Notes: generated by a model not told the origin, from the sequence alone. 64,000 nt of DNA from Vibrio pectenicida (GCA_024347015.1 AP024889.1:806001-870000), one strand, 5' to 3'. Positions 9,234 through 18,738 are shown, numbered from the stretch's first letter. Translations and numbers: made by a program.

Positions 9234-11924
9234 TTATTTAGGTGAATATTTAAATAGACGTAGACGGTTGGCGTTGCTCACCACAGTAATGGAAGACAGC
9301 GCCATGGCTGCGCCTGCAACGACAGGGCTGAGTAGAAAGCCAAAAGTAGGATAGAGCGCGCCCGCTGCGATAGGGATCCCCAAGCTGTTATAAATAAAGG
9401 CGCCAAATAAATTTTGTTTCATATTTTTCATGGTCGCCTTGGAAAGTTCAATCGCTTTGACTACCCCAAGAGGCGATGAATGAAGCAGAGTCATTTGGGC
9501 GCTTTCAATCGCTACATCACTGCCGCTGCCCATCGCAATACTGATATCTGCTGTTGCGAGAGCAGGCGCATCGTTCACTCCGTCACCTATCATGGCGACA
9601 TGTTGGCCTTGTGCTTGAAATTGGCTGATATGCTGCGCTTTTTGATCGGGTAGTACCTGGGCGATAACATTTTTTATCCCAAGCTTAGAGGCAATCGCAT
9701 TTGCCACATCTTGACTGTCCCCTGTTAACATCACAGCAGTAATTCCTAACCGGCTAAGCGCATCAATCGCTTGCTTGGCATCTGGCTTGATTGGGTCGCT
9801 AATGGCTATAATTCCCACCACCGACTCATGTTGAATGACAACAACAGGTGTCCATGCATTATTGGCGCATTTTTCTATCTCTGGCGTGAAGGTTTCGGTA
9901 TTTATGCCTTGCTGCTTAGCATAAGTCAGAGAGACAACTGAGGTGAGCTTATCTTTAATAACCCCTGTGATCCCCATACCACGAAGATTATTAAAATCAG
10001 TCGCTTGTTCAAGGTGAAGCTTTTTTTGCTCGGCAAGTTCGACAATGGCTTTAGCTAGCGGATGCTCTGAGTATTGCTCTAAACTTGCTGCTAGAGTGAT
10101 TATGTGGTTTTTATCTCCATTTTTTACAAACAGAGATTCAACCTGAGGTTTACCTTGCGTTAGTGTGCCAGTTTTATCAAACACAACCGTATCAATCTTA
10201 ATAGCAGATTGAAGCACATCTGCATCTTTAATTAATATCCCCATTTCAGCCGCTTTTCCGATTCCAACAGTGACCGAGAGTGGGGTGGCTAGTCCAAGCG
10301 CGCATGGGCAAGCAATAATTAAAACAGTGGTGGTGACAATTAGCATATAGCTGGCTTTGGGTTCAGGACCATATAGAAACCATATTAGAGCCGACACCAA
10401 AGCAATAGCGACAACAACCGGAACAAATACAGATGATATTTGGTCAGCCAATTTGGCTATTGCAGGTTTGCTACTTTGCGCCGTACGAACCATGTTAATG
10501 ATCCTTGCCAGCATAGTACCACTGCCAACGCTGGTCGCTTCTAATTCTAGACTGCCGTCCTGATTAACTGTTCCAGCTGAGATTTGAGAACCTTGCTCTT
10601 TATACACAGGGACAGGTTCGCCAGTTAGCATAGATTCATTGAGGTAGGATTGACCGGATAAGACCACACCATCAACTGGCACTTTTTCGCCGGGTTTAAT
10701 TCTGAGCTTCATTCCTTGAGTTATTTCTTTAATTGCCATCATTTGTTCGCCAGAATCGGTGAGCACGGTAGCATTACTAGGCTGAAGGTTTATCAATGCT
10801 TGTAGAGAAAGGGTGGTTCTTGCTTTTGCTTTCGCTTCTATATAGTGCCCCAGAGAAATTAAGCCAATAATCATGGCACTGGCTTCAAAATATACGTGAC
10901 GTGATGCTTCTGGGAAGCATTGAGGTAAACTGACGACCAGCATTGAAAATAGCCATGCTGCGCCTGTACCAAGTGCGACTAATGTATCCATTGTCGCACG
11001 TTTGTTACGCAGCGCTAGCCACGCGTTAGCAAAGAAAGAATATCCAGCGGTGGATAGTAGCCACAAACAAATTAATCCTATGCCACCCCAAATAAGTTGA
11101 TCTTGAGGGGTACGTATCATCATGTTACCACCCAGTATTCCCCACAGCATTAATGGAGCGCCGATAGCAATACCTGCCCAAGCACTACTTTTGTGTTGTG
11201 CCTGTTTGGTTTGTTGCTTGGCCAAGTGCTCTTGTTGTTGGGTCTCCGGGTCAATAATATAGTCTGCCTTATAGCCCGATTTTTGTACCGAGTCTAAGAT
11301 TGACTTTATGACAGAGTCACTTTTGGAAGCACTTATAACGAGTGCACTTTGTTCTGCTAGATTGACTTGCGCCTTTTGAATCTCTCCAACTCGTTCTATT
11401 GCTCGTTCAACAGATGCAACGCAGCTAGCGCACGTCATTCCTGAAATGAAAAAATTCAAGTTATAGATATTTTCTTCTGCAAGTGGTTGAAAATTTTCTT
11501 TTGCGGGAGCGGTATCAGGTATAGCGTGGTGTAGCTGAGATTCATCGCTACTTGCCTTGTAACCCAATGAAGTGACAATATCTTGTATTTGTTGGGCGCT
11601 AAGTAACGTTGATAGTGATAAGTCAGTTTTTGATACTTGGAACTGACCAATGAGAGAATGCTTTTCTAAGGCAAGGTTGAGTTTAGTGACACATTTACTG
11701 CAATTTAAACCACTTAAGTTGAATTGATAGTGATTGCCGGCATTATAACCAAGAGAGTTAATTGACGATTCTAACTGTTTAAAACTACTGCTGCTATCAA
11801 GACTGATATGCTCTGTGGTTAACTCATGGATAAAAACAGAGTGCTCAGAGAGTAGATGCCTCTCAATTATGCGCGCGCATCCCATACAGTTTAAACCAGA
11901 AAGTGGAATATCGAATCTATTCAT
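9234..11924 (-). CDS. copA: CopA, copper-exporting P1B-type ATPase
   Basis: An 896-residue inner-membrane Cu+ pump. It has three N-terminal metal-binding (HMA) domains with CxxC motifs GLNCMGC (10-16), GLNCSKC (about 70) and GMTCASC (about 162). Then come eight membrane helices with the Cu+-site motif CPC (IIACPCALG), the actuator motif (TGEPVP), the phosphorylation site DKTGTLT and the hinge GDGVNDAP. Three HMA domains is more than the two of E. coli CopA. It heads a copA-copG operon and is divergent from gltX. A textbook CueR promoter precedes it; no cueR gene lies in the window. Confidence 0.96.
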   Translation of the reverse strand: MNRFDIPLSGLNCMGCARIIERHLLSEHSVFIHELTTEHISLDSSSSFKQLESSINSLGYNAGNHYQFNLSGLNCSKCVTKLNLALEKHSLIGQFQVSKTDLSLSTLLSAQQIQDIVTSLGYKASSDESQLHHAIPDTAPAKENFQPLAEENIYNLNFFISGMTCASCVASVERAIERVGEIQKAQVNLAEQSALVISASKSDSVIKSILDSVQKSGYKADYIIDPETQQQEHLAKQQTKQAQHKSSAWAGIAIGAPLMLWGILGGNMMIRTPQDQLIWGGIGLICLWLLSTAGYSFFANAWLALRNKRATMDTLVALGTGAAWLFSMLVVSLPQCFPEASRHVYFEASAMIIGLISLGHYIEAKAKARTTLSLQALINLQPSNATVLTDSGEQMMAIKEITQGMKLRIKPGEKVPVDGVVLSGQSYLNESMLTGEPVPVYKEQGSQISAGTVNQDGSLELEATSVGSGTMLARIINMVRTAQSSKPAIAKLADQISSVFVPVVVAIALVSALIWFLYGPEPKASYMLIVTTTVLIIACPCALGLATPLSVTVGIGKAAEMGILIKDADVLQSAIKIDTVVFDKTGTLTQGKPQVESLFVKNGDKNHIITLAASLEQYSEHPLAKAIVELAEQKKLHLEQATDFNNLRGMGITGVIKDKLTSVVSLTYAKQQGINTETFTPEIEKCANNAWTPVVVIQHESVVGIIAISDPIKPDAKQAIDALSRLGITAVMLTGDSQDVANAIASKLGIKNVIAQVLPDQKAQHISQFQAQGQHVAMIGDGVNDAPALATADISIAMGSGSDVAIESAQMTLLHSSPLGVVKAIELSKATMKNMKQNLFGAFIYNSLGIPIAAGALYPTFGFLLSPVVAGAAMALSSITVVSNANRLRLFKYSPK

Positions 11925-11954
11925 TACATGACCTTTAGCAATAACGTATTACTG

Positions 11955-11985
11955 AGAATAAACCTTACCTCAAGGGTAAGGTCAA
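11955..11985 (-). promoter_or_regulatory. CueR-type operator/promoter of copA
   Basis: On the minus strand TTGACC (complement of 11980-11985) and TATTCT (complement of 11955-11960) are separated by 19 bp, the over-long spacer typical of MerR-family promoters. The spacer contains the dyad CCTTACCTCAAGGGTAAGG (11963-11981), closely matching known CueR boxes. CueR bound to Cu+ should underwind this DNA and activate copA-copG. Confidence 0.9.
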
Positions 11986-12062
11986 GGGGGATGATGTAAG
12001 CGGTTAATAAACCACCAAAGTGTTCAAAACTCACTTGTTGAGGGAATTCTACATCTGGTGGA

Positions 12063-12090
12063 TTGTAGATTTGGATATCAGTGATAAAAT
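12063..12090 (+). promoter_or_regulatory. Candidate sigma-70 promoter of gltX
   Basis: TTGTAG (12063-12068), a 16-bp spacer and TAAAAT (12085-12090), about 60 bp before the gltX start. Confidence 0.5.
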
Positions 12091-12150
12091 ACGCGCAACT
12101 TTTAGTACCTCTTCAAGGTGCGGTCATTCAGTTAATCAAGGTATTTTTAA

Positions 12151-13578
12151 ATGACGGTTAAAACTCGTTTTGCTCCCAGCCCAACAGGCTATCTTCACGT
12201 TGGCGGTGCTCGTACAGCACTTTATTCATGGCTTTATGCGAAAAGCCAAGGTGGTGAGTTCGTATTACGTATCGAGGATACTGACTTAGAGCGCAATTCT
12301 CAGCAAGCAGTAGATGCCATTCTTGAAGGTATGCAGTGGATGGGACTTGAATGGGATGAAGGGCCCTATTTCCAATCCAAGCGCTTTGACCGCTATAACG
12401 AAATGGTTGATAAATTACTTGCAGAAGATAAAGCATATCAATGCTATGCATCAAAAGAGCTTCTTGATGAAGTTCGAGCTGAGCAAGAAGAAAATAAAGA
12501 GATGCCTCGCTACGATGCTAATCACCCTAAGATTGTTGCCGCGAACGAAGTAGCTAAAGATGGAGATCCTTGTGTGGTGCGTTTTCGCAACCCTACTCAA
12601 GGTAGCGTAATTTTTGAGGACCAGATCCGAGGGCGCATTGAAATTGGTAATGATCAACTCGATGATCTTATCATCCGCCGTACTGATGGTGCCCCAACAT
12701 ACAATTTTGTGGTTGTTGTTGATGACTGGGATATGGGAATTACTCACGTTGTACGTGGTGAAGATCATATCAATAACACTCCACGACAAATCAACATTTA
12801 TCAGGCTTTAGGTGCACCAGTCCCTACATTTGCCCATTGCGCTATGATTTTGGGTGATGATGGTGCCAAATTGTCTAAGCGGCATGGGGCAGTCTCTGTG
12901 ATGCAATATCGTGATGAGGGCTACTTGCCAAACGCACTTAATAATTATTTGGTTCGTTTAGGATGGTCTCATGGCGATCAGGAAATATTTTCTCAGCATG
13001 AGATGGTCGATTTATTTTCACTCGATGCTATTTCTAAATCAGCGTCTGCATTTAACACTGAGAAGCTGCTTTGGTTAAACAACCACTATATTAAAACCTC
13101 AGAGCCTGAATATGTAGCTGAGCATCTACAATGGCATATAGTCAATCAAAAACTCAATATTGACAATGGTCCAGCTTTGACACAAGTGATTCAATTGGTG
13201 GGTGAACGCTGCGATACATTAGTTGAGCTTGCTGAGCAAATTCGTTACTTCTATGAAGATTTTTCTGAGTTTGAAGCAGGAGCGGCGAAAAAGCATTTAC
13301 GAGGTGTCGCAAAAGGCCCACTAGAGCTTGCGCTAGCTAAAGTTGAATCCCTTGAAAATTGGGGAGCAGAAAGTATTAAAAACAATGTTATTACTGCTGT
13401 ATGTGAAGAGCTTGAGATTGGCATGGGCAAAATTGGTATGCCTTTGCGTGTTGCGGTAACAGGTGGGGGGCAATCACCGTCAGTGGATGCTGTAATGGAT
13501 CTTGTGGGCAAAGAGCGAGTTATTGCTCGGATTAAAATGGCATTGGCCTTTATTTCAGAACGAGAAGCTAACTCATAA
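12151..13578 (+). CDS. gltX: Glutamyl-tRNA synthetase
   Basis: A 475-residue class I synthetase charging tRNA-Glu. The HIGH-type motif is in [17 protein letters not shown] (about 8-24) and the KMSKS-type motif is AKLSKRHG (about 240-247). The catalytic and C-terminal anticodon-binding domains are full length. The zinc site known in the E. coli enzyme (Cys98/Cys100/Cys125) is not conserved: the region reads CYASKEL and PRYDANHPK. The ATG follows CAAGGTATTTTTAA. It is monocistronic, with a terminator 29 bp downstream. Confidence 0.97.
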   Translation: MTVKTRFAPSPTGYLHVGGARTALYSWLYAKSQGGEFVLRIEDTDLERNSQQAVDAILEGMQWMGLEWDEGPYFQSKRFDRYNEMVDKLLAEDKAYQCYASKELLDEVRAEQEENKEMPRYDANHPKIVAANEVAKDGDPCVVRFRNPTQGSVIFEDQIRGRIEIGNDQLDDLIIRRTDGAPTYNFVVVVDDWDMGITHVVRGEDHINNTPRQINIYQALGAPVPTFAHCAMILGDDGAKLSKRHGAVSVMQYRDEGYLPNALNNYLVRLGWSHGDQEIFSQHEMVDLFSLDAISKSASAFNTEKLLWLNNHYIKTSEPEYVAEHLQWHIVNQKLNIDNGPALTQVIQLVGERCDTLVELAEQIRYFYEDFSEFEAGAAKKHLRGVAKGPLELALAKVESLENWGAESIKNNVITAVCEELEIGMGKIGMPLRVAVTGGGQSPSVDAVMDLVGKERVIARIKMALAFISEREANS

Positions 13579-13606
13579 TACCCTGAAAAATATTGATTAA
13601 ATGCCT

Positions 13607-13634
13607 AAAACCGCAGCTTTTGTTGCGGTTTTTA
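13607..13634 (+). terminator. Rho-independent terminator of gltX
   Basis: AAAACCGCA-GCTTTTG-TTGCGGTTTT followed by more Ts. Confidence 0.85.
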
Positions 13635-13699
13635 GTATCAAAGGGAACTTAGTTAAGAGCGCTTAAATCAATAGATAACTATAGGCATATTAAGGTCGT

Positions 13700-14206
13700 T
13701 TACTTAAGGTCAATACTTGTCAAACGACCCATAAACTCCAGAATTTCCAAATTATCTTTGTTAGCTTCTAGTAGGGCTTTTTTGGTTTTGGTGTAAGCTG
13801 CTAGTCGACCATGTTTTTTGATTGAACATACAATACTTTTATAAATCAACTTTCCATTCTTGTCATAATTACGCCATGCAGCGATATAACATTCGTCTTT
13901 TGCGCTAGGGTTGGACTTTGTTGGCCTAGGTTTGAATATGATTTTAGGCTCAATAGAATGAGGCAGTCTAGTCATTAAATAAGGATCTTTGAGTAATTTT
14001 CGCCAAAATTTTCCCCACATAGCACTACCCAATTCATTTCTAAGTTTTATCGCTTTTTTGAGCCCTTTTTCCTCTCCAATTTTTACATAACCCACAGAGC
14101 GATGTAACACCGTGTCATCAGGTGTGTGGATATGAATTTTAAACGCAGTTTTGGCTTTGGAAATAAAACGGTGACCAGTGTTTGTAGCCAGATTACTCTT
14201 CTTCAT
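13700..14206 (-). CDS. Hypothetical protein with two AP2-like DNA-binding repeats
   Basis: A 168-residue, very basic protein (about one residue in five is Lys or Arg). Two segments resemble the AP2 fold seen in bacterial and phage integrase or HNH-associated proteins: about 20-60 (FKIHIHTPDDTVLHRSVGY, then GLKKAIKLRNELG) and about 105-150 (CYIAAWRNYDKNGKLIYKSI, then KHGRLAAYTKTKKALLEA). No nuclease or recombinase residues are visible. It stands alone between gltX and tRNA-Arg, is AT-rich with long flanking gaps, and may be a remnant of a mobile element. The AP2 assignment is by eye. Confidence 0.55.
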   Translation of the reverse strand: MKKSNLATNTGHRFISKAKTAFKIHIHTPDDTVLHRSVGYVKIGEEKGLKKAIKLRNELGSAMWGKFWRKLLKDPYLMTRLPHSIEPKIIFKPRPTKSNPSAKDECYIAAWRNYDKNGKLIYKSIVCSIKKHGRLAAYTKTKKALLEANKDNLEILEFMGRLTSIDLK

Positions 14207-14597
14207 TAAATTTCTATAGATAATTTTATTAATAACTATTTTAGTTGAATGTGCCTGATTGGTGAAGCTCTGATTCGTCTTTCCTTACTTTGTTAAACAG
14301 AAATACATAGTTCTTTTTTTATAAGCCTGAATAAGACATTGAAATAATGATTATCTTTTTACTTGTGCATTGATGCTAGACATTAGAGTTTATAGAACGA
14401 CGTAAGACTGTCGTTTGAACTTACTTAAGTGTATGAGTTTTTTGATAAGAGTACCCCTGACAAAATTCCAAGTAATTGATAGTTTTGATTTTAATTTTTT
14501 TGGTTAATTTAGAGTGGTGTATGAATTATTTTCGAGAATAGAGTTTGTTATCTTGATAAGAATAAGGCCTATGTTCGGCCTCACATTGTTTTGATTA
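14207..14597. other. Gene-free AT-rich gap
   Basis: 391 bp between the AP2-like gene and tRNA-Arg. I see no ORF with a plausible start and no strong hairpin. It would hold the promoter of the AP2-like gene and the trailer of the tRNA-Arg transcript. Confidence 0.5.
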
Positions 14598-14674
14598 TGG
14601 CGCTCCCGACAGGATTCGAACCTGTGACCTATCCCTTAGGAGGGGATCGCGCTATCCAGCTGTGCCACGGGAGC
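14598..14674 (-). tRNA. tRNA-Arg (anticodon CCT)
   Basis: 77 nt including an encoded CCA. The acceptor stem is GCTCCCG/CGGGAGC with G discriminator, the T-arm is ACAGG-TTCGAAT-CCTGT, and the anticodon stem ATCCC/GGGAT frames the loop CTCCTAA. It reads AGG codons. Confidence 0.96.
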
Positions 14675-14726
14675 GTGAGCCCATCATACTATACTTTCCT
14701 AGAATATTAAGCGCTAATTTACTGTT

Positions 14727-15860
14727 TTAAAGCTGCTTGTGCATAACATCACCAATTTGGATACTGCCAGCAAGCTCTGGCTGATCAACGGTTAGTTCTG
14801 CTTCATTTTCATATACGCGTGATACTGTGAGAGTGATGTCGGACTCAGTGACTTTATTACGTGGCAGCCCTCGTTGATCGATAAAAGAGCTTGTATGCCA
14901 AAGCTTAAGTTTATCTCCTTGATTCACACCATGTATACGTCCGAGATCCATAGTTAATACATTATCCCACCTAGAGATAATTTCAGGCAAAGTGATTTTA
15001 CAAGATACCTCAGATTCTAGGTCTAACATAATATTTCGGCTGACTCTTAGCATCATATCGCCGTAAGTTGATGCCCAGAAACGCGCACTTCTGGTGTCGA
15101 CTTGGCTGGTTTTTGGGAAAGGCCATCGAGCTACTTCACGATAGTTGTTGTTATAGACTTTATTGCCTGTTTTTCCGTCAAAGACTGTCATTTCAAGCGC
15201 AAATTGACGATTAATAATGTCATCTTTCAGTAATTTTTGCTCTATGGTTGCAGTTAAATCAGTAATAACACCCCCAAGGATATATTGAGCGCCTGTGTCT
15301 TGTGCAATCATCTTTAGTCTTTCGGGATAATGTTTATCAATTTCATAGTCTGTAGTTCCAACAGAGACGAAGTTGCTTGACTCTTCATCCAATTGGCGAT
15401 TAATCACATTGGCAAAGTCATCTCCAACTCGATAGATTTGTCCCATAACGGCTTGCTTAGGTGAAGCAATATCGATATTGCCGACTAAGAATGTTTTTTT
15501 ATACTGGGTAAGATGGCAAGCTGTTGCCGATGGGTAGATATCTATACGTGCTTTGACAAACATGACACCTTTACGAACTTTTTGCTCGTCAACTACTATA
15601 TAGCGTATTTCGGTGTTACTCAGTTGGTATTCTCTGCGTTCACTTTCTAGTATTGGTCTTATATTTGATATACTACCGATATCTGCCCCTGAGAAGCTAA
15701 CCGCTTTGTATATCGCGTTTTCTAAAGCATGAATACGAGCGACTTCTTCGGAAGAAACTACGGTAGCTGTACCGGTTACTTCATACCATCCGCTCCAAAC
15801 CAACGCTGGATACAGTGTTAGACAAAGAGTTGAAACTATTAAAAAAAACGACTTTTTCAT
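14727..15860 (-). CDS. flgT: FlgT, flagellar H-ring assembly protein
   Basis: The annotated start is the ATG at 15860 (377 residues), which gives a proper signal peptide (MKKSFFLIVSTLCLTLYPALVWS) and the length of Vibrio FlgT; an in-frame extension to 15947 has no such feature. The mature protein has the N-terminal domain (GWYEVTGTATVVSSEEVARIHALENA), a middle TolB-like region and a C-terminal SH3-like part. In vibrios FlgT builds the H ring around the basal body and is needed to place MotX and MotY. It is divergent from flgOP. Confidence 0.93.
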   Translation of the reverse strand: MKKSFFLIVSTLCLTLYPALVWSGWYEVTGTATVVSSEEVARIHALENAIYKAVSFSGADIGSISNIRPILESERREYQLSNTEIRYIVVDEQKVRKGVMFVKARIDIYPSATACHLTQYKKTFLVGNIDIASPKQAVMGQIYRVGDDFANVINRQLDEESSNFVSVGTTDYEIDKHYPERLKMIAQDTGAQYILGGVITDLTATIEQKLLKDDIINRQFALEMTVFDGKTGNKVYNNNYREVARWPFPKTSQVDTRSARFWASTYGDMMLRVSRNIMLDLESEVSCKITLPEIISRWDNVLTMDLGRIHGVNQGDKLKLWHTSSFIDQRGLPRNKVTESDITLTVSRVYENEAELTVDQPELAGSIQIGDVMHKQL

Positions 15861-15985
15861 CTTAAAATTCCAAACTGGTTCACTTTTTGCATTTAATTCG
15901 TTAGCTGATTTAGGTATTGCCGTTCTATATAGTGACATATATAGCAAAGCAAAGAATGTTCCACTTTGGTATCTGAGATATAGAG

Positions 15986-16001
15986 TGGCGCAGATAGGGC
16001 C
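15986..16001 (+). promoter_or_regulatory. Weak sigma-54-like site before flgO
   Basis: TGGCGCAGATAGGGCC has the invariant GG and GC ten bases apart (15987-15988 and 15999-16000), but the -12 box is GGGC instead of TTGC. It lies only 24 bp before the flgO start. Tentative. Confidence 0.3.
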
Positions 16002-16024
16002 TAAAATATATCGGAGATTATAAT

Positions 16025-16660
16025 ATGAAAAATTGGCTAACGCTTGTGCCTGTGGTACTTCTCACTGCTTGTGCCTATGCGCCTGTTTATAACGGTAAAG
16101 AACCTTACCCTGGCTCTCAATTTATGCTGATGGAGAGCCCGCGTCATACGCTTGACTTTTTTGTCGAGAGCATGACAGAAGATTTGATGATTTCAAATAC
16201 TAGTGTATCAGCCCGGACACCTATTGCCGTTACTTCATTTGTTGATCTACAAAATATGGATGCAACCAATTGGCTGGGTAATTCAGTTTCAGAAGGTTTT
16301 ATCCATCAGTTTCAGCGCCGAGGTTTTAAAGTCGTGGACTATAAAACAACAGGATCTATTCAGGTTACTAGTCTGGGGGACTTTGCTTTCAGCCGTGACT
16401 GGAAAGACTTGGCTCAAGAGCAGGACATACAATATGTATTAACTGGCACTATGCTGCGACAAGAAGGTGGTGTTTTAGTCAACGCACGTGTTGTGGGTAT
16501 GCAGTCTCGTGTAGTTGTTGCAACAGCTCAAGGTTTTTTGCCTGCAGATCGTATTGGCCGAGATCTAGACACACTTAACAGTATCCGAGATGAAGATGGT
16601 GTTTTAATTCGCTCTGACCCTACAATAAGGCAGCCTTATACTGTTATTCTTCGTCCATAG
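16025..16660 (+). CDS. flgO: FlgO, outer-membrane flagellar lipoprotein
   Basis: A 211-residue lipoprotein with lipobox LLTAC (Cys at about 16). The body matches the FlgO family (DFFVESMTEDLMISN, TPIAVTSFVDLQNMDATNWLG, QDIQYVLTGTMLRQEGGVLVN), which is related to curli CsgG-like envelope proteins. In V. cholerae FlgO is a surface-exposed outer-membrane lipoprotein needed for a stable flagellum. It is followed after 9 bp by flgP. Confidence 0.92.
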   Translation: MKNWLTLVPVVLLTACAYAPVYNGKEPYPGSQFMLMESPRHTLDFFVESMTEDLMISNTSVSARTPIAVTSFVDLQNMDATNWLGNSVSEGFIHQFQRRGFKVVDYKTTGSIQVTSLGDFAFSRDWKDLAQEQDIQYVLTGTMLRQEGGVLVNARVVGMQSRVVVATAQGFLPADRIGRDLDTLNSIRDEDGVLIRSDPTIRQPYTVILRP

Positions 16661-16669
16661 GGAGTTGAG

Positions 16670-17101
16670 ATGAATAAGATATTTTTTCTGGCCATGACAC
16701 TGATGATGGTTGGTTGCCAGCCTCTACAGAATATGCGTGCAGAGGATATGCTTACTGCAGTTGGATATGCCAATATCAGTGAACAGAAAGGGCGCACCGA
16801 TGAGGAGCGGCAAGTGAGAGCTATGCGTGCTTCAAAAATAGATGCATATCGTGAATTAGCAGAGCAAGTGTATGGTATGCGTGTCAGTGGTCGAGCTGAT
16901 CTAAAAGATCAACGCCTTGGAACTGAACTCACTTCTGGTGCTGTCGATGGAGTTATTCGTGGAGCTGAGGTGGTAAGAAGTTATAAAGTAGGCGACAGTT
17001 ATGTGACAGAGTTACGTCTTGACATTAAAAAGATGAACAAGCTGCGTGATTATGGTGAAGTTCAAGTGGTTCCAGAAAAACGCCAGCAAACACTATTCTA
17101 A
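16670..17101 (+). CDS. flgP: FlgP, outer-membrane flagellar lipoprotein
   Basis: A 143-residue lipoprotein with lipobox MVGC (Cys16), followed by the conserved LPP20-like region (ASKIDAYRELAEQVYGMRVSG, RGAEVVRSYKVGDSYVTELRLD). FlgP is required for motility in V. cholerae and forms basal discs in related polar flagella. Its start, 9 bp after flgO, follows GGGAGTTGAG. A hairpin terminator closes the operon. Confidence 0.92.
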   Translation: MNKIFFLAMTLMMVGCQPLQNMRAEDMLTAVGYANISEQKGRTDEERQVRAMRASKIDAYRELAEQVYGMRVSGRADLKDQRLGTELTSGAVDGVIRGAEVVRSYKVGDSYVTELRLDIKKMNKLRDYGEVQVVPEKRQQTLF

Positions 17102-17130
17102 CTTCTACACTAAATATCCCATTTAAATTT

Positions 17131-17154
17131 GCGGCAAATTTTGCCGCTTTTTTT
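17131..17154 (+). terminator. Terminator after flgP
   Basis: GCGGCAAA-T-TTTGCCGC followed by seven Ts. It lies between the convergent flgP and flgN genes. Confidence 0.85.
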
Positions 17155-17155
17155 A

Positions 17156-17581
17156 TCATGCTTTGATATTAGTGCCTAATGTTGTGACACTTTTAGTTTG
17201 TCCATCTGCGCTGTATGTCATTCCTAACTTTCCTTGGCTTTGTTGCATGAGATTATTTAGCTTATTAAAGCTCATTTGCGCTCGTTGCAAAGCTTCACCA
17301 TTTATTATATTTGCTTGTTGGCAGTCACTGATGATAGCGCGAATTTTATCAACCAGAGGGCTCAGCTCTGGATCTGTTGTCAAACTCACAGCCTCGGGAT
17401 GTTGTCCTATACGTTGATCAGTTTGTTGAAGTTTGTTGATAAGAGATAGCTTATCATTGGCAAGCTGTTCAATATCTTTAGCAACCCGAGTGGTTATCGC
17501 TAATTTTTCTCTTTCGAGAATATCAGAAAGATCTTGGGCGGTTTGTAATTGAAAATCTATTAAACTGCTTAGGGTAGCCAT
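17156..17581 (-). CDS. flgN: FlgN, export chaperone for FlgK and FlgL
   Basis: A 141-residue, mostly helical cytoplasmic protein with the typical FlgN pattern (LIDFQLQTAQDLSDILEREKLAI, heptads to about 120). FlgN holds the hook-filament junction proteins for type III export. It lies 12 bp after flgM and should share the sigma-28 promoter at 17950-17976. Confidence 0.9.
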   Translation of the reverse strand: MATLSSLIDFQLQTAQDLSDILEREKLAITTRVAKDIEQLANDKLSLINKLQQTDQRIGQHPEAVSLTTDPELSPLVDKIRAIISDCQQANIINGEALQRAQMSFNKLNNLMQQSQGKLGMTYSADGQTKSVTTLGTNIKA

Positions 17582-17593
17582 AATGGAACCTCG

Positions 17594-17911
17594 CTACTCC
17601 AAACCACCAAGCTCTTGCTCGAACTTGATCATGTTATCTGCCAGTTTTTGAGGGTCAACGCTATATGAACCATTGGCAATAGCTTCTTTTATCGCGGCGA
17701 CTTTTGCCTTATCAAAACTTGGTTGACTTGCTAATTGAGAATGCATTTCACCAACAGCTTTCCCCTGTTGACTGAGGGAAACTGAATCTTGCGCAACGTC
17801 TGACTTTGAAGTAGAGCCAGAGCTAGCAGAGCTGTTATTCTCATTACGTGCAGTGCTCTTAGTAGACGTTGTGACCGTCTGCCCAGAGCGTATGTTGTCA
17901 ATACCTGCCAT
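17594..17911 (-). CDS. flgM: FlgM, anti-sigma-28 factor
   Basis: A 105-residue protein with the family's N-terminal MAGIDNIRSGQT, a Ser/Thr-rich disordered middle and a C-terminal sigma-28-binding half (VAAIKEAIANGSYSVDPQKLADNMIKFE). FlgM holds FliA inactive until it is secreted through the finished hook; in vibrios this is through the sheathed polar flagellum. A near-perfect sigma-28 promoter lies 39 bp upstream, giving the expected feedback loop. Confidence 0.94.
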   Translation of the reverse strand: MAGIDNIRSGQTVTTSTKSTARNENNSSASSGSTSKSDVAQDSVSLSQQGKAVGEMHSQLASQPSFDKAKVAAIKEAIANGSYSVDPQKLADNMIKFEQELGGLE

Positions 17912-17949
17912 ATGTGTGAGCCTTTCGTATTTGAAATCTTGTACTGTCG

Positions 17950-17976
17950 ATATCGGCCAGAGTTATTAAAACTTTA
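17950..17976 (-). promoter_or_regulatory. Sigma-28 (FliA) promoter of flgM-flgN
   Basis: On the minus strand TAAA (complement of 17973-17976), 15 bp, then GCCGATAT (complement of 17950-17957). Seven of eight -10 bases match TAAA-N15-GCCGATAA. It sits just downstream of flgA, so flgMN can be expressed apart from flgA. Confidence 0.88.
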
Positions 17977-17991
17977 GAAACTTTTATTTGT

Positions 17992-18738
17992 TTAAAAAAT
18001 AACCGTAACTTCGGCAATTCCAGTCACTCTACCTTCAATTATACGGTTGGATTTATTATTTTTCACTCTAATCTGCTCACCATGTGAACCATCTGTGAGT
18101 GCGGTGCCTTTAGTTGTGATGGTCATACCAGACTTTTGGGCTTTAATAGTGACGGTTTCATTACGGCATACAACACAAACATCATTGCTTTCCAATATTT
18201 CCCCAGCCCTAAGATTTTTTTTAGTTTTTGCTCCGATTACTTCAGCAATATTTGAAAAGCCTTGCCGCCTTACACGTTGCAAGTCTACCATATTAATAGT
18301 GAGGTCTCGAATAGATAGTATTTGCCCTCGGCTGATAGCGACTGTTGTTGTGACTTGTGGTCCAGTCCGAGTTAGCCTTACTGGGACGTATAATTTCCAA
18401 TTATCTTCGTCACACTCGACTAGCACGGTGATGTTACTTGCACTAGGGTTTGTAGAAGAAGAAGTTGTTTTTAGAGGAACAGGACAATCTGTTACAAAAA
18501 TGCGGCTGTCAATGTTTGCCGCTTTTGCCAGTAAAGAGCCACCAGCTGGCCACTCAATGGTGGAGAGAATGTAATCTTCAGCGGCTTTTTGAACACGGGT
18601 AATCTGTCCAGATGTGGTTGAACTTAATGAAAAACTAAAGAAAAAGCATAAAAAGGCGATAGTCTTATAAAACTTTTTATAGAAAGATCTACAATTAGTA
18701 ATGGAAAAAGAGCATAAACGTAATTTATGGTATGTCAT
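17992..18738 (-). CDS. flgA: FlgA, P-ring assembly chaperone
   Basis: A 248-residue periplasmic protein. A rather long basic N-terminus leads into the signal sequence (KTIAFLCFFFSFSLSS), and no later ATG would fit. The SAF domain is clear (AISRGQILSIRDLTINMVDLQRV, LRAGEILESNDVCVV), and the C-terminal part ends in the conserved GRVTGIAEVTVIF. FlgA helps FlgI polymerise into the P ring. It is divergent from cheV, with a 77-bp gap. Confidence 0.93.
   Translation of the reverse strand: MTYHKLRLCSFSITNCRSFYKKFYKTIAFLCFFFSFSLSSTTSGQITRVQKAAEDYILSTIEWPAGGSLLAKAANIDSRIFVTDCPVPLKTTSSSTNPSASNITVLVECDEDNWKLYVPVRLTRTGPQVTTTVAISRGQILSIRDLTINMVDLQRVRRQGFSNIAEVIGAKTKKNLRAGEILESNDVCVVCRNETVTIKAQKSGMTITTKGTALTDGSHGEQIRVKNNKSNRIIEGRVTGIAEVTVIF

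Noticed and set aside
14598..14674. tRNA-Arg as a currently occupied attachment site
   Set aside because: I found no duplicated tRNA 3' fragment nearby and no integrase; only the AP2-like orphan remains as weak support.
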